Origin: Candidatus Aenigmatarchaeota archaeon
Lineage (GTDB): Archaea; Aenigmatarchaeota; Aenigmatarchaeia; CG10238-14
Length of the DNA: 54,028 nt
NCBI GenBank assembly: GCA_018920365.1
Contig: JAHLMM010000004.1
Span: 1-54,028, forward strand
Direction: 5' to 3'
This document shows positions 44,438 to 53,788 of the stretch, in pieces. The stretch's first letter is position 1; every line of letters begins with the position of its first letter. Position numbers and translations under genes: made by a program. Below the pieces are notes generated by a model. It did not search any database, had not been told where the DNA came from, and saw nothing but the letters and a program-made list of their open reading frames with translations.

Positions 44438-45121
44438 TTTTTATACTGATGCAAAAAGTGGTGATCCAGATATCAAAAGTCCGACGCTCAAAAAATATCA
44501 TAAAATATTATGAGCAAACCCTTACCAAACGGTAAGATTTTTGAATTAACAGATAATAGAAAAGGTGCTTATCTATATCATAAATCAGAACTTGGAGAAT
44601 TCTTTTTAGGTAGCGATTGTATAATAAATTCTTATAAAAATCATAAGAGAAAGAATTGGATTATAAAACAAATTCCTGAAGAAGTGAATGAACTTTTTAA
44701 CGCAGGTTCTACCATTGGAGCTTATATTATTTTTCCAAATAAAAGAATTAACAGAAAATATACAATCAATCAGGCGCGTGGAGTAAATAGTTTTATTGAT
44801 GATAGATTCGACTTGACATTAGAATGTATTCGTCTTTTTTACTTAGGTAAAAAAAGTCCGCTTTATGAAACTTTATTGAGATACAAGAATTTCTTCGATT
44901 TATTCGAGAATTTTATTGGATATGTCAAATTCTTTCTGTTGGAAGATCTAATTGATGACAAAAATAAAATTAAATTTTTTTTACCATTTGACAACTTCAA
45001 AACTCGTCCAAAATTCTCTAACATAAATGAATATTTATTATACAAAAAAAGAGTAATGGAATTTATTAGATCAAGAAACAAAAGAATAGAGAACTATGTT
45101 AAACTTGTAAAAATTGATTAA
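44385..45121 (+). pseudogene. DUF6994-like protein, split by one-base frameshift
   Basis: Frame 1 starts at ATG 44385 or, more naturally, ATG 44415 (M-I-I-D-T-S-F-N-F-Y-T-D) and ends K-Y-H-K-I-L at TGA 44511. Frame 2 opens at ATG 44510 and runs 203 residues (S-K-P-L-P-N-G-K ... R-F-D-L-T-L-E-C-I-R ... K-F-F-L-P-F-D-N-F) to 45121. Related proteins read Y-H-K-x-L-W-S-K-P-L-P-N-G without interruption, so a single G seems lost at TTATG(G)AGC. The resulting ATGA overlap could allow re-initiation. Function of the family unknown. Confidence 0.8.
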
Positions 45122-45140
45122 ATTTAATTCTGGTTTATAG

Positions 45141-45388
45141 TTTTATCGATATATTGTAAGTGATATTTTAGAAAAGTTAATAAAAATAGCTAGATTACGG
45201 CTATTAAATTCATTGAAAAACTTGGTTGTACAGATCTGAATAATGCTAATGGAATAGATGTTCAACAAAACGTTTTTCATTTTCATCTACATGTTATTCC
45301 TAGATATATCAATGACGGTATAGATTTGTGGTTTCATAAAAGAAATACCAAAAAAGATATTGATTTAGAAGAAAATTACAAATTTTAA
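45141..45388 (+). pseudogene. HIT (histidine triad) family remnant
   Basis: Frame from 45141 reads Y-I-V-S-D-I-L-E-K-L-I-K-I-A; a second frame from 45194 continues I-K-F-I-E-K-L-G-C-T-D-L-N-N-A-N-G and V-F-H-F-H-L-H-V-I-P-R-Y to TAA 45386. The H-x-H-x-H-x-x motif and NANG/Q-x-V context are those of HIT hydrolases. The N-terminal third is missing and a frameshift lies near 45190. It fills most of the 355-base gap before the helicase gene. Confidence 0.75.
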
Positions 45389-45476
45389 ATTTTCTTGTTT
45401 TTTAGAGTTTAAACTATATATATGACTAAATTTTATTATAAATTATTGAAATGTCAAAAATTCCAAAGGATGAAAA

Positions 45477-48400
45477 ATGATCATAGTTAATAATAGAGCA
45501 GGTATATTAGATGGTGAAAAAACAGTATTAGATGTATTTAAAGAACGTATAGCTAGAGCATTAAAAAATAATGAAGAAATATCCTTTTACGTAGCTGTTG
45601 GGTTCTTCTTTTTTGAAGGTTTTCAGAAGATATATCCACTATTGAAAGATTTAGATGAAAAGAATCTTCTTAAAGAATTCAAAATTGTCATGGGTCCAGA
45701 GACAAGAAAAAACACAAAAGAAATTCTAGAAGCATTAAAAAAAGATGCTGTTGTCCTTAATGATGAAATATTTGAATTTATTAAAAAATTATATGATGTA
45801 AATAAATTTGATTTTAGAATTTTTTTAGAAAGAGCTTTTCACATAAAACTTTATATATTTGATTTTGCTAGAAGCGGTTCAGAAGTTTGGGCTGGTTCCG
45901 CAAATTTAACTGAAGCTGGTTTAGCAGAAAATATTGAATTAATTGTACCGACAGGGATTACGATCGAGGAAAAAGATCTCTACAAGCAATTTTTTAATAA
46001 AATATGGAATAAATCAAGTGATAAAGTTGATAATTTAAAAGTAATAGATATAGTTAGAAAAGCCTCTTTATCTGAAACACTTTATCTTTATCCTCGTGAT
46101 TTTATAGCAAGTTTGTTAAAGATAATGGGTAAGGAATATTTAGTAAAAAATATAAGTTTGGATCTTTCTTATCTCGGGGAGTTTCAAAATATGAGCTACT
46201 ATCTTTGTTTAGAAAAAATGAAAACTTATGGTGGAGTAATTTTAGCAAACTCATATGGATTAGGTAAAACTTATGTTGGTTGTTTGATAGCTAGATATTA
46301 CAAAGATCTTGGAAAAAGGGTTTTGATAATTTATCCACCTGTTCTTGAAGATCATTGGAAAAAAACTTTAGAGAAGGTTGGTTTAAATATAACTGACGTA
46401 GAATGGCTATCAAGAGGTCTACTTCAAAAAAGCAATTTTAATTATGAAAAATACAAAAATATTGACTTAATTTTAGTTGATGAAGCGCATCATTTCAGAA
46501 CTTCAAAACCTAAATCAAATAGAAGGGAAAATTTAGAAAACATAAGTAAAATAAACCCGAATTCTCAAATGCTTTTGATAACAGCAACACCAATAAATAC
46601 TTCTTTATTAGATTTTACAGAACTTATCAAACTTTTTGCGAAAAGTATTTATAAGGAGAGATTTGAAACAGAAGGTATACTTTCAAAAATATACGAAATT
46701 GAACATAATGTAAAATCAAAAGAAATAACAAAAAATACAATAGAAAAATTGAATGAATTGATAAGAAAATTCACTATAAGAATAGAATGGTCAGACATAA
46801 TAAAATATTTTCCTGATGATCTGAGGAAAATATCTGGAAAAGAAAAAATTGAAAATCCTGAAGTATTTCAGGTAACATATAAATATGATGAAGAAATTAT
46901 AAGGAATATTTTTGACAATATAGTACCTTTCTTAGATAACTTAAACTTTGAATACACAAAACTTTGGGAAAAAGAATATAAGGAGGATAAAAACCTAATA
47001 TGGTGGTACAAATGGAGATTGTATAAAAGACTTGAGAGTAGCATAACAGCTTTTAAAATCAGTCTTGAAAATATTTTAGAAAAAAATATTTTTCTTAAAG
47101 AATTTTTAACAAAAGTAATCACAAATATTAAATATGAAGAGAAAACAAATTTATTTTCCAAAGAAAGACTAGAAAATATAAAAAATACTTTTCTTTCTCT
47201 TTCTAAATCTAAAAAAGAAGAAATTTTGGACAGATTTAAATCAGATATAAATTTTGTTAATAATATGTTAAAAAATATTCAAATGATTCAAGATTTAGAA
47301 GTTAGAGATGAAAAAATTAATAAGTTAATTGAAATTCTAGAAAAAGAAAAAAAACCGACGATTGTATTTTCTGAATCAAGAGATACTGTTATCTACATAG
47401 GAAATAAACTCAAGAAGTATGGAAAGTTTAAATTTCAATTGGCATATGGTGGCGAAATACGAGATGAGGAATTTGATGGTGAATTTGAGATACCTACAAT
47501 TGACAAAGATAAAATTCAAGAATATTTTAATAAAGGCAAATTTGATATTTTAATAACTACTGATATAATGGGAGAAGGTACAAATTTACCAGGACCAGAA
47601 AATAAGAATCCTATTATAATAAATTTTGATCTTAGTTATAATCCAGTGAGATTAATTCAAAGAGATGGGAGAGCAATAAGAATTGATCATCCAAAAAAAG
47701 TTTTTATTTATAATTTTGAACCAGATGAAAGAATTGACAAGGAACTAGAACTTTGTGATAGGGTTGCAAAGAGAATAGAAAATATAATTTCTACAATAGG
47801 TCTAGATTTCATTATTTGGGCAATTGAAGAAAAAAAGATAAAAAAATTTTCTGAAAAAAATAGAAAGAGGACAATAAAATTAATTCGTGAATATAAAGAT
47901 CTATTGGCAACGAAAACACCAGAAGAAATTAGAAAGAGATTTACCCCAACTCTTTCTAAAGAAGATAAATCTCTTAGGGAATTTATAAAATATTGGGGAA
48001 TTTCGGAAGAAACATTAAATTATTTTTCTGGAAATTATAGAAAACCTATATTTACTGGACTCAAGAAAAATAATAATATAGATTATTTTGTTGTTTTTGA
48101 ATATAGAGGTGGTATTCATACTTTAGGTGAAATTATATTTTCTGAAAAAAATTTTGAAGCTAATATAACAAAAATAGATTTGGAAAAAATTAACTCCTTA
48201 ATTTCAGAAAAATGTCTAGAACTTGATAAAGAGTTTTTAAAAGTAGTCTATAGAAAAGATAGACTTGATTTTCAAATAGAAAAACTATTAGAAAAAAACG
48301 AGAAATTAAAAAATATTTTTAGAAATATAGATATTTCGTGTTTTACCAAAAATAACAAAAAAATTATCTTGGATAGTCTTAAAAAGATTGACAAAATACC

Positions 48401-48521
48401 ACCTTGGAAAAAAGAAATAGAAATAGAAAAATTACAAGCATTAATTAACAAAAAAATAATAAATGGTTATCAAAAAAGTATGGCTAAACCAAAGCTACTA
48501 GCAGTGATAAAATATGTCTAA
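45477..48521 (+). CDS. PLD-like nuclease / SNF2-type helicase fusion
   Basis: 1014 residues. N-terminal phospholipase-D-like domain (~1-170) with one H122-x-K-x4-D129 motif and G-S-A-N, as in PLD nucleases that act as dimers. Helicase core: Walker A S-Y-G-L-G-K264-T, box II D-E-A-H (335-338), T-A-T-P-I-N, then after a long helical insertion D-I-M-G-E-G-T-N-L and R-L-I-Q-R-D-G-R-A-I-R. It would translocate on and cut DNA. The methylase gene overlaps its stop by 8 bases. Codons are very A-rich, more than in the housekeeping genes. Confidence 0.9.
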   Translation: MIIVNNRAGILDGEKTVLDVFKERIARALKNNEEISFYVAVGFFFFEGFQKIYPLLKDLDEKNLLKEFKIVMGPETRKNTKEILEALKKDAVVLNDEIFEFIKKLYDVNKFDFRIFLERAFHIKLYIFDFARSGSEVWAGSANLTEAGLAENIELIVPTGITIEEKDLYKQFFNKIWNKSSDKVDNLKVIDIVRKASLSETLYLYPRDFIASLLKIMGKEYLVKNISLDLSYLGEFQNMSYYLCLEKMKTYGGVILANSYGLGKTYVGCLIARYYKDLGKRVLIIYPPVLEDHWKKTLEKVGLNITDVEWLSRGLLQKSNFNYEKYKNIDLILVDEAHHFRTSKPKSNRRENLENISKINPNSQMLLITATPINTSLLDFTELIKLFAKSIYKERFETEGILSKIYEIEHNVKSKEITKNTIEKLNELIRKFTIRIEWSDIIKYFPDDLRKISGKEKIENPEVFQVTYKYDEEIIRNIFDNIVPFLDNLNFEYTKLWEKEYKEDKNLIWWYKWRLYKRLESSITAFKISLENILEKNIFLKEFLTKVITNIKYEEKTNLFSKERLENIKNTFLSLSKSKKEEILDRFKSDINFVNNMLKNIQMIQDLEVRDEKINKLIEILEKEKKPTIVFSESRDTVIYIGNKLKKYGKFKFQLAYGGEIRDEEFDGEFEIPTIDKDKIQEYFNKGKFDILITTDIMGEGTNLPGPENKNPIIINFDLSYNPVRLIQRDGRAIRIDHPKKVFIYNFEPDERIDKELELCDRVAKRIENIISTIGLDFIIWAIEEKKIKKFSEKNRKRTIKLIREYKDLLATKTPEEIRKRFTPTLSKEDKSLREFIKYWGISEETLNYFSGNYRKPIFTGLKKNNNIDYFVVFEYRGGIHTLGEIIFSEKNFEANITKIDLEKINSLISEKCLELDKEFLKVVYRKDRLDFQIEKLLEKNEKLKNIFRNIDISCFTKNNKKIILDSLKKIDKIPPWKKEIEIEKLQALINKKIINGYQKSMAKPKLLAVIKYV

Positions 48522-51500
48522 ATATGATATAAATTGGCTTAAAGAAAAAGGGTTTTTCGAAAAACCAATTTCTCTTAGAATTGAAGATAGAGATATTTTT
48601 TTAGATGGTAATAATCTAATTGCTTATGCAGAAGTTTTCAGTAATGAAGAAGTTGAAAAAATAAGGAAAAAAATATCATATTATGCTAAAAAAATCAAAT
48701 ATATATGGTTTTATTTTCCATATGAAGAAAAATCAAAAGTTTTCAGAAGAGATATCGGAGAATTATCTTGGTTTTGGTACAAACCACAACTCAGAAATGA
48801 ATTTCTTAAAAGCAAAGAAGACAAACTCAATAAATTTTCTACAAAAAATATAGATATTCTTTTTGATACTCGTGACGTTGCTGAAAAGTTTTATTTGAAA
48901 TTATGGGAAGTAAGAATAAAACTTGCAATAAGCATAAATGATTTAGAAAAAGATGGAAACAAACTTTTAGTTGTTCAACATCTTCTAGATAGATTAATAT
49001 TTTTTTATTTTCTAGCTCAATTAGGACTTGTAAGAATAAAAAATAATGAAAAAGATTGGAAACTCGACAGAAAAAGAACCAGGCAATTTTTTAAATGGAT
49101 TTGTGATGTATTATCTGAAAAGGATTTACAAGATTTTCTCAACAGAATATTTTTCGATGTTTTAGGAAAAGTAAATGAAATAGGTTGGTCAACAGAATAT
49201 TTTGAAATAGGTGGTGAAAAGTTTTCTGTGACAGCACCATCTCTAAACGGAGGTCTTTTTATAGAAAAAGAATTTGAAGGAAAAAACGAGAGAGAAATAA
49301 AAATTAACGGAATAAGAGAACTTATATTAGACGTTCTTAATAAATATAATTGGATTTTAGGTGAAGAACTACCAGAAGAAGAAGATGTAATTGGGGATTT
49401 AACACCAGAAATAATTGGACATATTTATGAAAAGTTTGTTGTATCATTAGAAAAAATAGGATTGGAAAAGATAAGACTAAAAGATATTAAAATAGTTAAA
49501 GAAGAATTAAGATATGCTAGAAAAAAAATAGCGGCTTATTACACACCGGAAAAAATCACAAAATATATTTCCAAAAATACAATTTATCCTTATATTCAAG
49601 ATAGATTGAAAGAGAAATTTGGTGATGATGGTAAAATTTTACTCAAAGAGTTGTTCAAAAAAAACAATTTTAATAAGAAAGAACTTGAAATTATAAGATA
49701 CCTTTACTTTGAAATTTTAAGGAAAATAAAAATATGTGATAATGCTTGTGGTTCCGGTTCTTTTTTAATTGCTGCTGGTAATATTCTTTTAAGACTTAAC
49801 AGTAAAATAATAAAAATTCTTCAAGAAAATCTTAGTGATAACGAAGTAAAAAAAATCATTGAAAAAATTAGAGAAAGTCCGACAAGAAATTATTTCATAG
49901 TTAAAGAAATAACAACAAATAATCTTTATGGTGTAGATATAATGGAAGGTGCCATAGAAATTGCCAAGCTCAGATTCTGGTTATGGTTAACTTCTCAAAT
50001 TGATCCTAATAAAATTGAAAGAAAAAGAATAGATACACTACCAAATTTAGACTTTAATTTAATGGTTGGTAATAGTTTGATTGGATTTGTAGATATCGAA
50101 GACATTGATTTATCTAAAATTTTAAGGGAATCTAAGAAACTTAAAAAAGCATTATATGAATTCAAGGGTTTTGAAGAATTTAAAAAAGTTAATGAAACTA
50201 TAATTTGGTTAAAAAATTTGATTAAAAGAAAAGAAGAATTTAAAAATTTACCTACATATGAAGCCATTAAAATAAAAGAAGAATTTAAGGAAGAATTAGA
50301 AAAAGCGAGAAATTTTTTGAATGAAAAATTCTATGAAATGTTAAAAGATAAAAAGCTAAATTTTTCTAAGGAAGAATTTTTAGAACTAAAACCATTTCAT
50401 TGGGGTTTTGAATTTTGTGAAGTTTTTGATTTAGAAAAACCAAAAGAAGAGAGAGGGTTTGATATAATAATTGGAAACCCACCTTATATTAATATATACG
50501 AAATCCCTATTTTAGATAAAGAAATTTACTCAAAAACATTCAAACTTAGATATAAAAAATATGATATATTAATATTATTCATAGAAAGATCGATTCAACT
50601 TATGAATTATTTAAGCCATTTTTCTTACATTACATCTGACAAATGGGTAGCAGAAGAATATGGTTTATATCTAAGAAAATTTATTTCTGAAAACAGAAAT
50701 ATTAAAGAAATAGTTGATTTTGAAGACTATCACGTATTTGACGAACCTAAAGTATATAATGTTATATTTATTTTAACTAAACAAAAGTTCGATAAGATCA
50801 TAATTAAGTCAAAAGATTTTTCAATTAAAAACATACTATCTTATGAATTTATTAAAAAACATCCAAAACTTCATTTAAGATTAGATATGGGAAGTATAGA
50901 AAAAGAAATAATTGATTTTATTCTTTCTAATAAAATCATGATAAAAGATATATGTTATGTAAATTGGGGATGTAGACCTTCTCCCTCAAAAGAATATATT
51001 TTTGATAAATATGAAGAATGTTTAAAAGTAACTAAAGATGAAAAAAAATGTAAAAAACTAATTAAGGGATCAAATATCAGACGTTATGGTTTAAATCCAC
51101 CAATAAAATGGTTAGCATATTTACCTTCTATGTATAATCCAATGTTTCCTGATTTATTCGAAAACGATAGAATAATTATTAAAGATATCGGTATTAAACC
51201 ACTAAAAGCTAATTTCTTAAGTGGAAAAGATAAAATATATTCTGACCATACAACAATAAATTTAATTCTTTATAAAAATTTACCTAGGAAAAAAAAGGAA
51301 CAACAAAATTCAATTAAATTTTTCGATGTTAACTTAAAGTATTTATTATCGTTGATTAACTCAAAATTAATAAACTTTTATATATGGATCTTTCTTTCGG
51401 ATCGTCTTCATGTGCTTCCAGAAAACACAAAACAAATACCAATTGTGATACATGAAAATATGAAAATTTTAACAGTATTTTGTGACTATATGCTTTTTCT

Positions 51501-51810
51501 TAACGAGAAAGAAGAAAGAAAAAAATCCGAAGAAGAACTCATTGAATTTATTGATAGGCAAATCATCGATCCTTTAGTTTACGAACTTTATTTTAAAGAA
51601 AAATTTGAAGAAGATGGAATAAAAGTAAATCTTTTAAAATTAGTTGAACCGCATTTGAAAAATATTGAAAATATAAAATCAGATGAAGATAAATTGAAAA
51701 TAATTAAACAAGTTGTTGATAAAATTAAAAATGATGAAAAAATTATGAAAGAAATTGATAAAATTAAAAATCATAAATGGGTCAAAATAATTGAAGGTTT
51801 GAAAACGTGA
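48514..51810 (+). CDS. Adenine-specific DNA methyltransferase with TaqI-like target domain (type IIG/ISP-like)
   Basis: 1098 residues. Helical N-terminal region (~110-180, F-D-T-R-D-V-A-E-K-F-Y), Y-Y-T-P-E-K-I-T before the methylase core, SAM motif I D-N-A-C-G-S-G-S-F-L (~407-416), N-L-Y-G-V-D-I, and motif IV G-N-P-P-Y (~652-656) of N6-adenine methylases. The C-terminal third (~860-1010) looks like a TaqI-type recognition domain, and the end is coiled coil. No nuclease motif of its own was seen; cutting would come from the partner. ATG 48514 lies inside the helicase gene. Confidence 0.9.
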   Translation: MSKYDINWLKEKGFFEKPISLRIEDRDIFLDGNNLIAYAEVFSNEEVEKIRKKISYYAKKIKYIWFYFPYEEKSKVFRRDIGELSWFWYKPQLRNEFLKSKEDKLNKFSTKNIDILFDTRDVAEKFYLKLWEVRIKLAISINDLEKDGNKLLVVQHLLDRLIFFYFLAQLGLVRIKNNEKDWKLDRKRTRQFFKWICDVLSEKDLQDFLNRIFFDVLGKVNEIGWSTEYFEIGGEKFSVTAPSLNGGLFIEKEFEGKNEREIKINGIRELILDVLNKYNWILGEELPEEEDVIGDLTPEIIGHIYEKFVVSLEKIGLEKIRLKDIKIVKEELRYARKKIAAYYTPEKITKYISKNTIYPYIQDRLKEKFGDDGKILLKELFKKNNFNKKELEIIRYLYFEILRKIKICDNACGSGSFLIAAGNILLRLNSKIIKILQENLSDNEVKKIIEKIRESPTRNYFIVKEITTNNLYGVDIMEGAIEIAKLRFWLWLTSQIDPNKIERKRIDTLPNLDFNLMVGNSLIGFVDIEDIDLSKILRESKKLKKALYEFKGFEEFKKVNETIIWLKNLIKRKEEFKNLPTYEAIKIKEEFKEELEKARNFLNEKFYEMLKDKKLNFSKEEFLELKPFHWGFEFCEVFDLEKPKEERGFDIIIGNPPYINIYEIPILDKEIYSKTFKLRYKKYDILILFIERSIQLMNYLSHFSYITSDKWVAEEYGLYLRKFISENRNIKEIVDFEDYHVFDEPKVYNVIFILTKQKFDKIIIKSKDFSIKNILSYEFIKKHPKLHLRLDMGSIEKEIIDFILSNKIMIKDICYVNWGCRPSPSKEYIFDKYEECLKVTKDEKKCKKLIKGSNIRRYGLNPPIKWLAYLPSMYNPMFPDLFENDRIIIKDIGIKPLKANFLSGKDKIYSDHTTINLILYKNLPRKKKEQQNSIKFFDVNLKYLLSLINSKLINFYIWIFLSDRLHVLPENTKQIPIVIHENMKILTVFCDYMLFLNEKEERKKSEEELIEFIDRQIIDPLVYELYFKEKFEEDGIKVNLLKLVEPHLKNIENIKSDEDKLKIIKQVVDKIKNDEKIMKEIDKIKNHKWVKIIEGLKT

Positions 51811-52056
51811 GTGTTTTAAAAAAATACTATTGGTCGTGCCCTTTTTGTGATAAAGTAACTATAAGACTATTTTATAAATATTAAAGAACCTATGATATGG
51901 GAAAGTATATTTAAATTAAGTTATTATTACAAATCAAAGACGTCTAATTGTAGAAAATTTTCTGATGTAATTAAAAAAAGAATTGAATGAAAAGAAATAT
52001 CTTATAGAGATATAGAATTTTTAAAAAATTTTGGCTGCATCTTAAATCAACATTAA
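51807..52056 (+). pseudogene. Broken small zinc-finger gene, third gene of the methylase cassette
   Basis: GTG 51807 overlaps the methylase TGA as GTGA and reads 25 codons with Y-W-S-C-P-F-C-D-K to TAA 51882. Another frame takes over at 51883 (K-E-P-M-I-W-E-S-I-F-K-L-S-Y-Y-Y-K-S-K), passes an in-frame TGA (51988) and goes on E-I-S-Y-R-D-I-E-F-L-K-N-F-G-C-I-L to TAA 52054. One frameshift plus one stop in ~80 codons of protein-like sequence marks a recent pseudogene. Family unknown. Confidence 0.6.
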
Positions 52057-52104
52057 ATAAATTTAATTAAACCTTTATATTTTTTCATTTACCAATTATC
52101 AATT

Positions 52105-52416
52105 ATGGCCAAACCAGAAATCATCGAAATAAAATGCCCTTTTTGCGGCTATGAAAAAATAAAAGCAAACTTCTATCCTTCAGTTTTACAAACAGCTGTT
52201 TCTCGCTCAGCAGCAAAAGGCTCGGTAACAAAATTCTATAGAACAAAAGAAAAATATGAAGTATTAAGTGACTGCGAAAAATGCGGTAAAAAGGCAAAAG
52301 AAATAGAGAAAGCATTAAAGGATGGTATAAAAGATCCTGAAAAGGAAAAAAAGATAGAAGATAGATTAAAGCAACAAGGTTTATTTATACCAGAAATTAA
52401 AACTAAATTGAAATAA
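52105..52416 (+). CDS. Zinc-ribbon protein
   Basis: 103 residues. C-P-F-C-G at 12-16 and C-E-K-C-G near 58-62 make one split zinc ribbon with a 40-residue insert, then a charged helical tail (K-D-P-E-K-E-K-K-I-E-D-R-L-K-Q-Q). It starts after a TATA-like AACCTTTATATTTTT. It may be a housekeeping or defence-linked gene; the opening C-P-F-C resembles the broken gene just upstream. Confidence 0.7.
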   Translation: MAKPEIIEIKCPFCGYEKIKANFYPSVLQTAVSRSAAKGSVTKFYRTKEKYEVLSDCEKCGKKAKEIEKALKDGIKDPEKEKKIEDRLKQQGLFIPEIKTKLK

Positions 52417-52471
52417 TTTCATTCATAATTTCTAACTTTATTTTCAAAATCATAAACGAATTTCTAAATAA

Positions 52472-52489
52472 ATGTTATACGTATAACAT
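52472..52489. repeat. 18-base palindrome family, copy 3 (perfect)
   Basis: ATGTTATACGTATAACAT, perfectly symmetrical. It lies between two convergent gene ends (zinc ribbon stop 52416, aldo/keto reductase stop 52496), where no promoter is expected. Confidence 0.85.
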
Positions 52490-52495
52490 TCTCAC

Positions 52496-53302
52496 TCAAT
52501 AATCAAAATCTGAAAACACAGGATTAACAAATCTAATATTCCTATTTAACCCGTCTATCTCTTTAACATCTTTTTGATCCAAAGAAAAATCAAAAATATC
52601 AATATTCTCTTTCAGCCTTTCAACAGAGCTAGACTTTGGTATAGCTGCTATTCCTTTCTGATAAAGCCATCTCAAGCAAACTTGCGCAGCTGTTTTATTA
52701 TGCTTTCTAGCAATCCTAACCAAAACATCATCTTTTAATATATTGCCTCTACCTAAAGGCGAATAAGCAATAACAGCTATTCCATTCTTTCTGCAAAACT
52801 CTAACAGCTTTTCCTGATACAAATAAGGGTGAAACTCAACTTGATTAGCCACTATCTTCACTTTAGTCTTTAAAGCATCTTTCAAATGATTTATTGTGAA
52901 ATTGCTGACACCAATATTCCTTATTAAACCATCATCCAATAATTTTTTCATCGCCTTTATCGTCTCTTCTATTGCTACACTTCTATTAGGCCAATGAATC
53001 AAATACAAATCCAAATAATCTGTTTTTAACTCTTTTAACGTCTGCTCACAAGCTTCTAAAACATCTTGATAATGCAAATGCTCAAACCAAACTTTAGATG
53101 TTATGAATAGCTTTTCTCTCTTGCCTTTTATTGCTTTACCAATCTCTTTTTGGTTATCATAAATTTCAGCGGTATCTATATGTTTATAGCCTATTTCAAT
53201 TGCTTTAGCAACAATCTCTCTACATTTCTTTCCTTCCAATTGCCAAGTACCTAATCCAATAAAAGGCATCTCATAACCAGAAGATAACTTCAAATTAAAC
53301 AT
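52496..53302 (-). CDS. Aldo/keto reductase
   Basis: 268 residues, (beta/alpha)8 barrel. Family blocks: G-L-G-T-W-Q, H-I-D-T-A-E-I-Y-D-N (catalytic Asp and Tyr), F-I-T-S-K-V-W (Lys), Y-L-I-H-W-P-N (His), I-R-N-I-G-V-S-N-F, Q-V-E-F-H-P-Y, A-Y-S-P-L-G-R-G and I-P-K-S-S-S. NADPH-dependent carbonyl reductase; substrate unknown. Confidence 0.95.
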   Translation of the reverse strand: MFNLKLSSGYEMPFIGLGTWQLEGKKCREIVAKAIEIGYKHIDTAEIYDNQKEIGKAIKGKREKLFITSKVWFEHLHYQDVLEACEQTLKELKTDYLDLYLIHWPNRSVAIEETIKAMKKLLDDGLIRNIGVSNFTINHLKDALKTKVKIVANQVEFHPYLYQEKLLEFCRKNGIAVIAYSPLGRGNILKDDVLVRIARKHNKTAAQVCLRWLYQKGIAAIPKSSSVERLKENIDIFDFSLDQKDVKEIDGLNRNIRFVNPVFSDFDY

Positions 53303-53323
53303 ACTATAATATTGTTTTTTCTT

Positions 53324-53788
53324 TTATTTTTTTGTCACTTCTTCTGGTGCCCTATACTCATCCCAATAAACTTTCTTTTCTTTTATTATTTCTCTTATTT
53401 TTTTCTGCAGATCACTCAATTGAGATTTGCCTGATTTTACTTCCAAAAAAACAATTTCTTCTGGATCTTTCTTGCTTAAACCTTTAAAAACGATAAAATC
53501 TATTGGTGTACCTATAAAACGAATCTCAGTGGGATCATACTTAAAATCAGGCAAATATGGTGCTATGTTTTCTGCAAATTTACCACCTACTGTTTGTCTA
53601 GATTTTTCTGCAGATTCTTTTCTTGCTTGCTCAATCAACTTCTGCCATTCCCTTATTGATCTTTCTCTTTCAATAATTTTTCCAATATTATATCCAATAA
53701 TAACAAGGAAAAAACCTATAACAATCAACAGCAAAATTTCAAAAATTCCCATGAAATTATTTATAATAATTTGGTTAAAAACTTTCAC
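53324..53788 (-). CDS. Membrane-anchored Holliday-junction-resolvase-like endonuclease (Endonuc_Holl type)
   Basis: 154 residues from GTG 53788, or 142 from ATG 53752. N-terminal transmembrane helix (M-G-I-F-E-I-L-L-L-I-V-I-G-F-F), a coiled linker, then the nuclease-like core G-T-P-I-D-F-I-V-F-K-G-L ... E-I-V-F-L-E-V-K-S-G-K-S-Q-L with the E-V-K of the PD-(D/E)xK fold, and Q-K-K-I-R-E-I-I. GTG overlaps the stop of the Cas2-like gene as GTGA. Family name says resolvase-related; activity is unproven. Confidence 0.82.
   Translation of the reverse strand: MKVFNQIIINNFMGIFEILLLIVIGFFLVIIGYNIGKIIERERSIREWQKLIEQARKESAEKSRQTVGGKFAENIAPYLPDFKYDPTEIRFIGTPIDFIVFKGLSKKDPEEIVFLEVKSGKSQLSDLQKKIREIIKEKKVYWDEYRAPEEVTKK

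Noticed and set aside
51988-51990. TGA read as an amino acid (alternative code)
   Set aside because: The same gene also has a frameshift, and TGA ends many intact genes in the window, so decay explains it better.
52472-52489. Palindromes as transcription terminators
   Set aside because: The symmetrical AT-rich sequence has almost no loop and copy 4 lies directly before a start codon, so a terminator role does not fit all copies.
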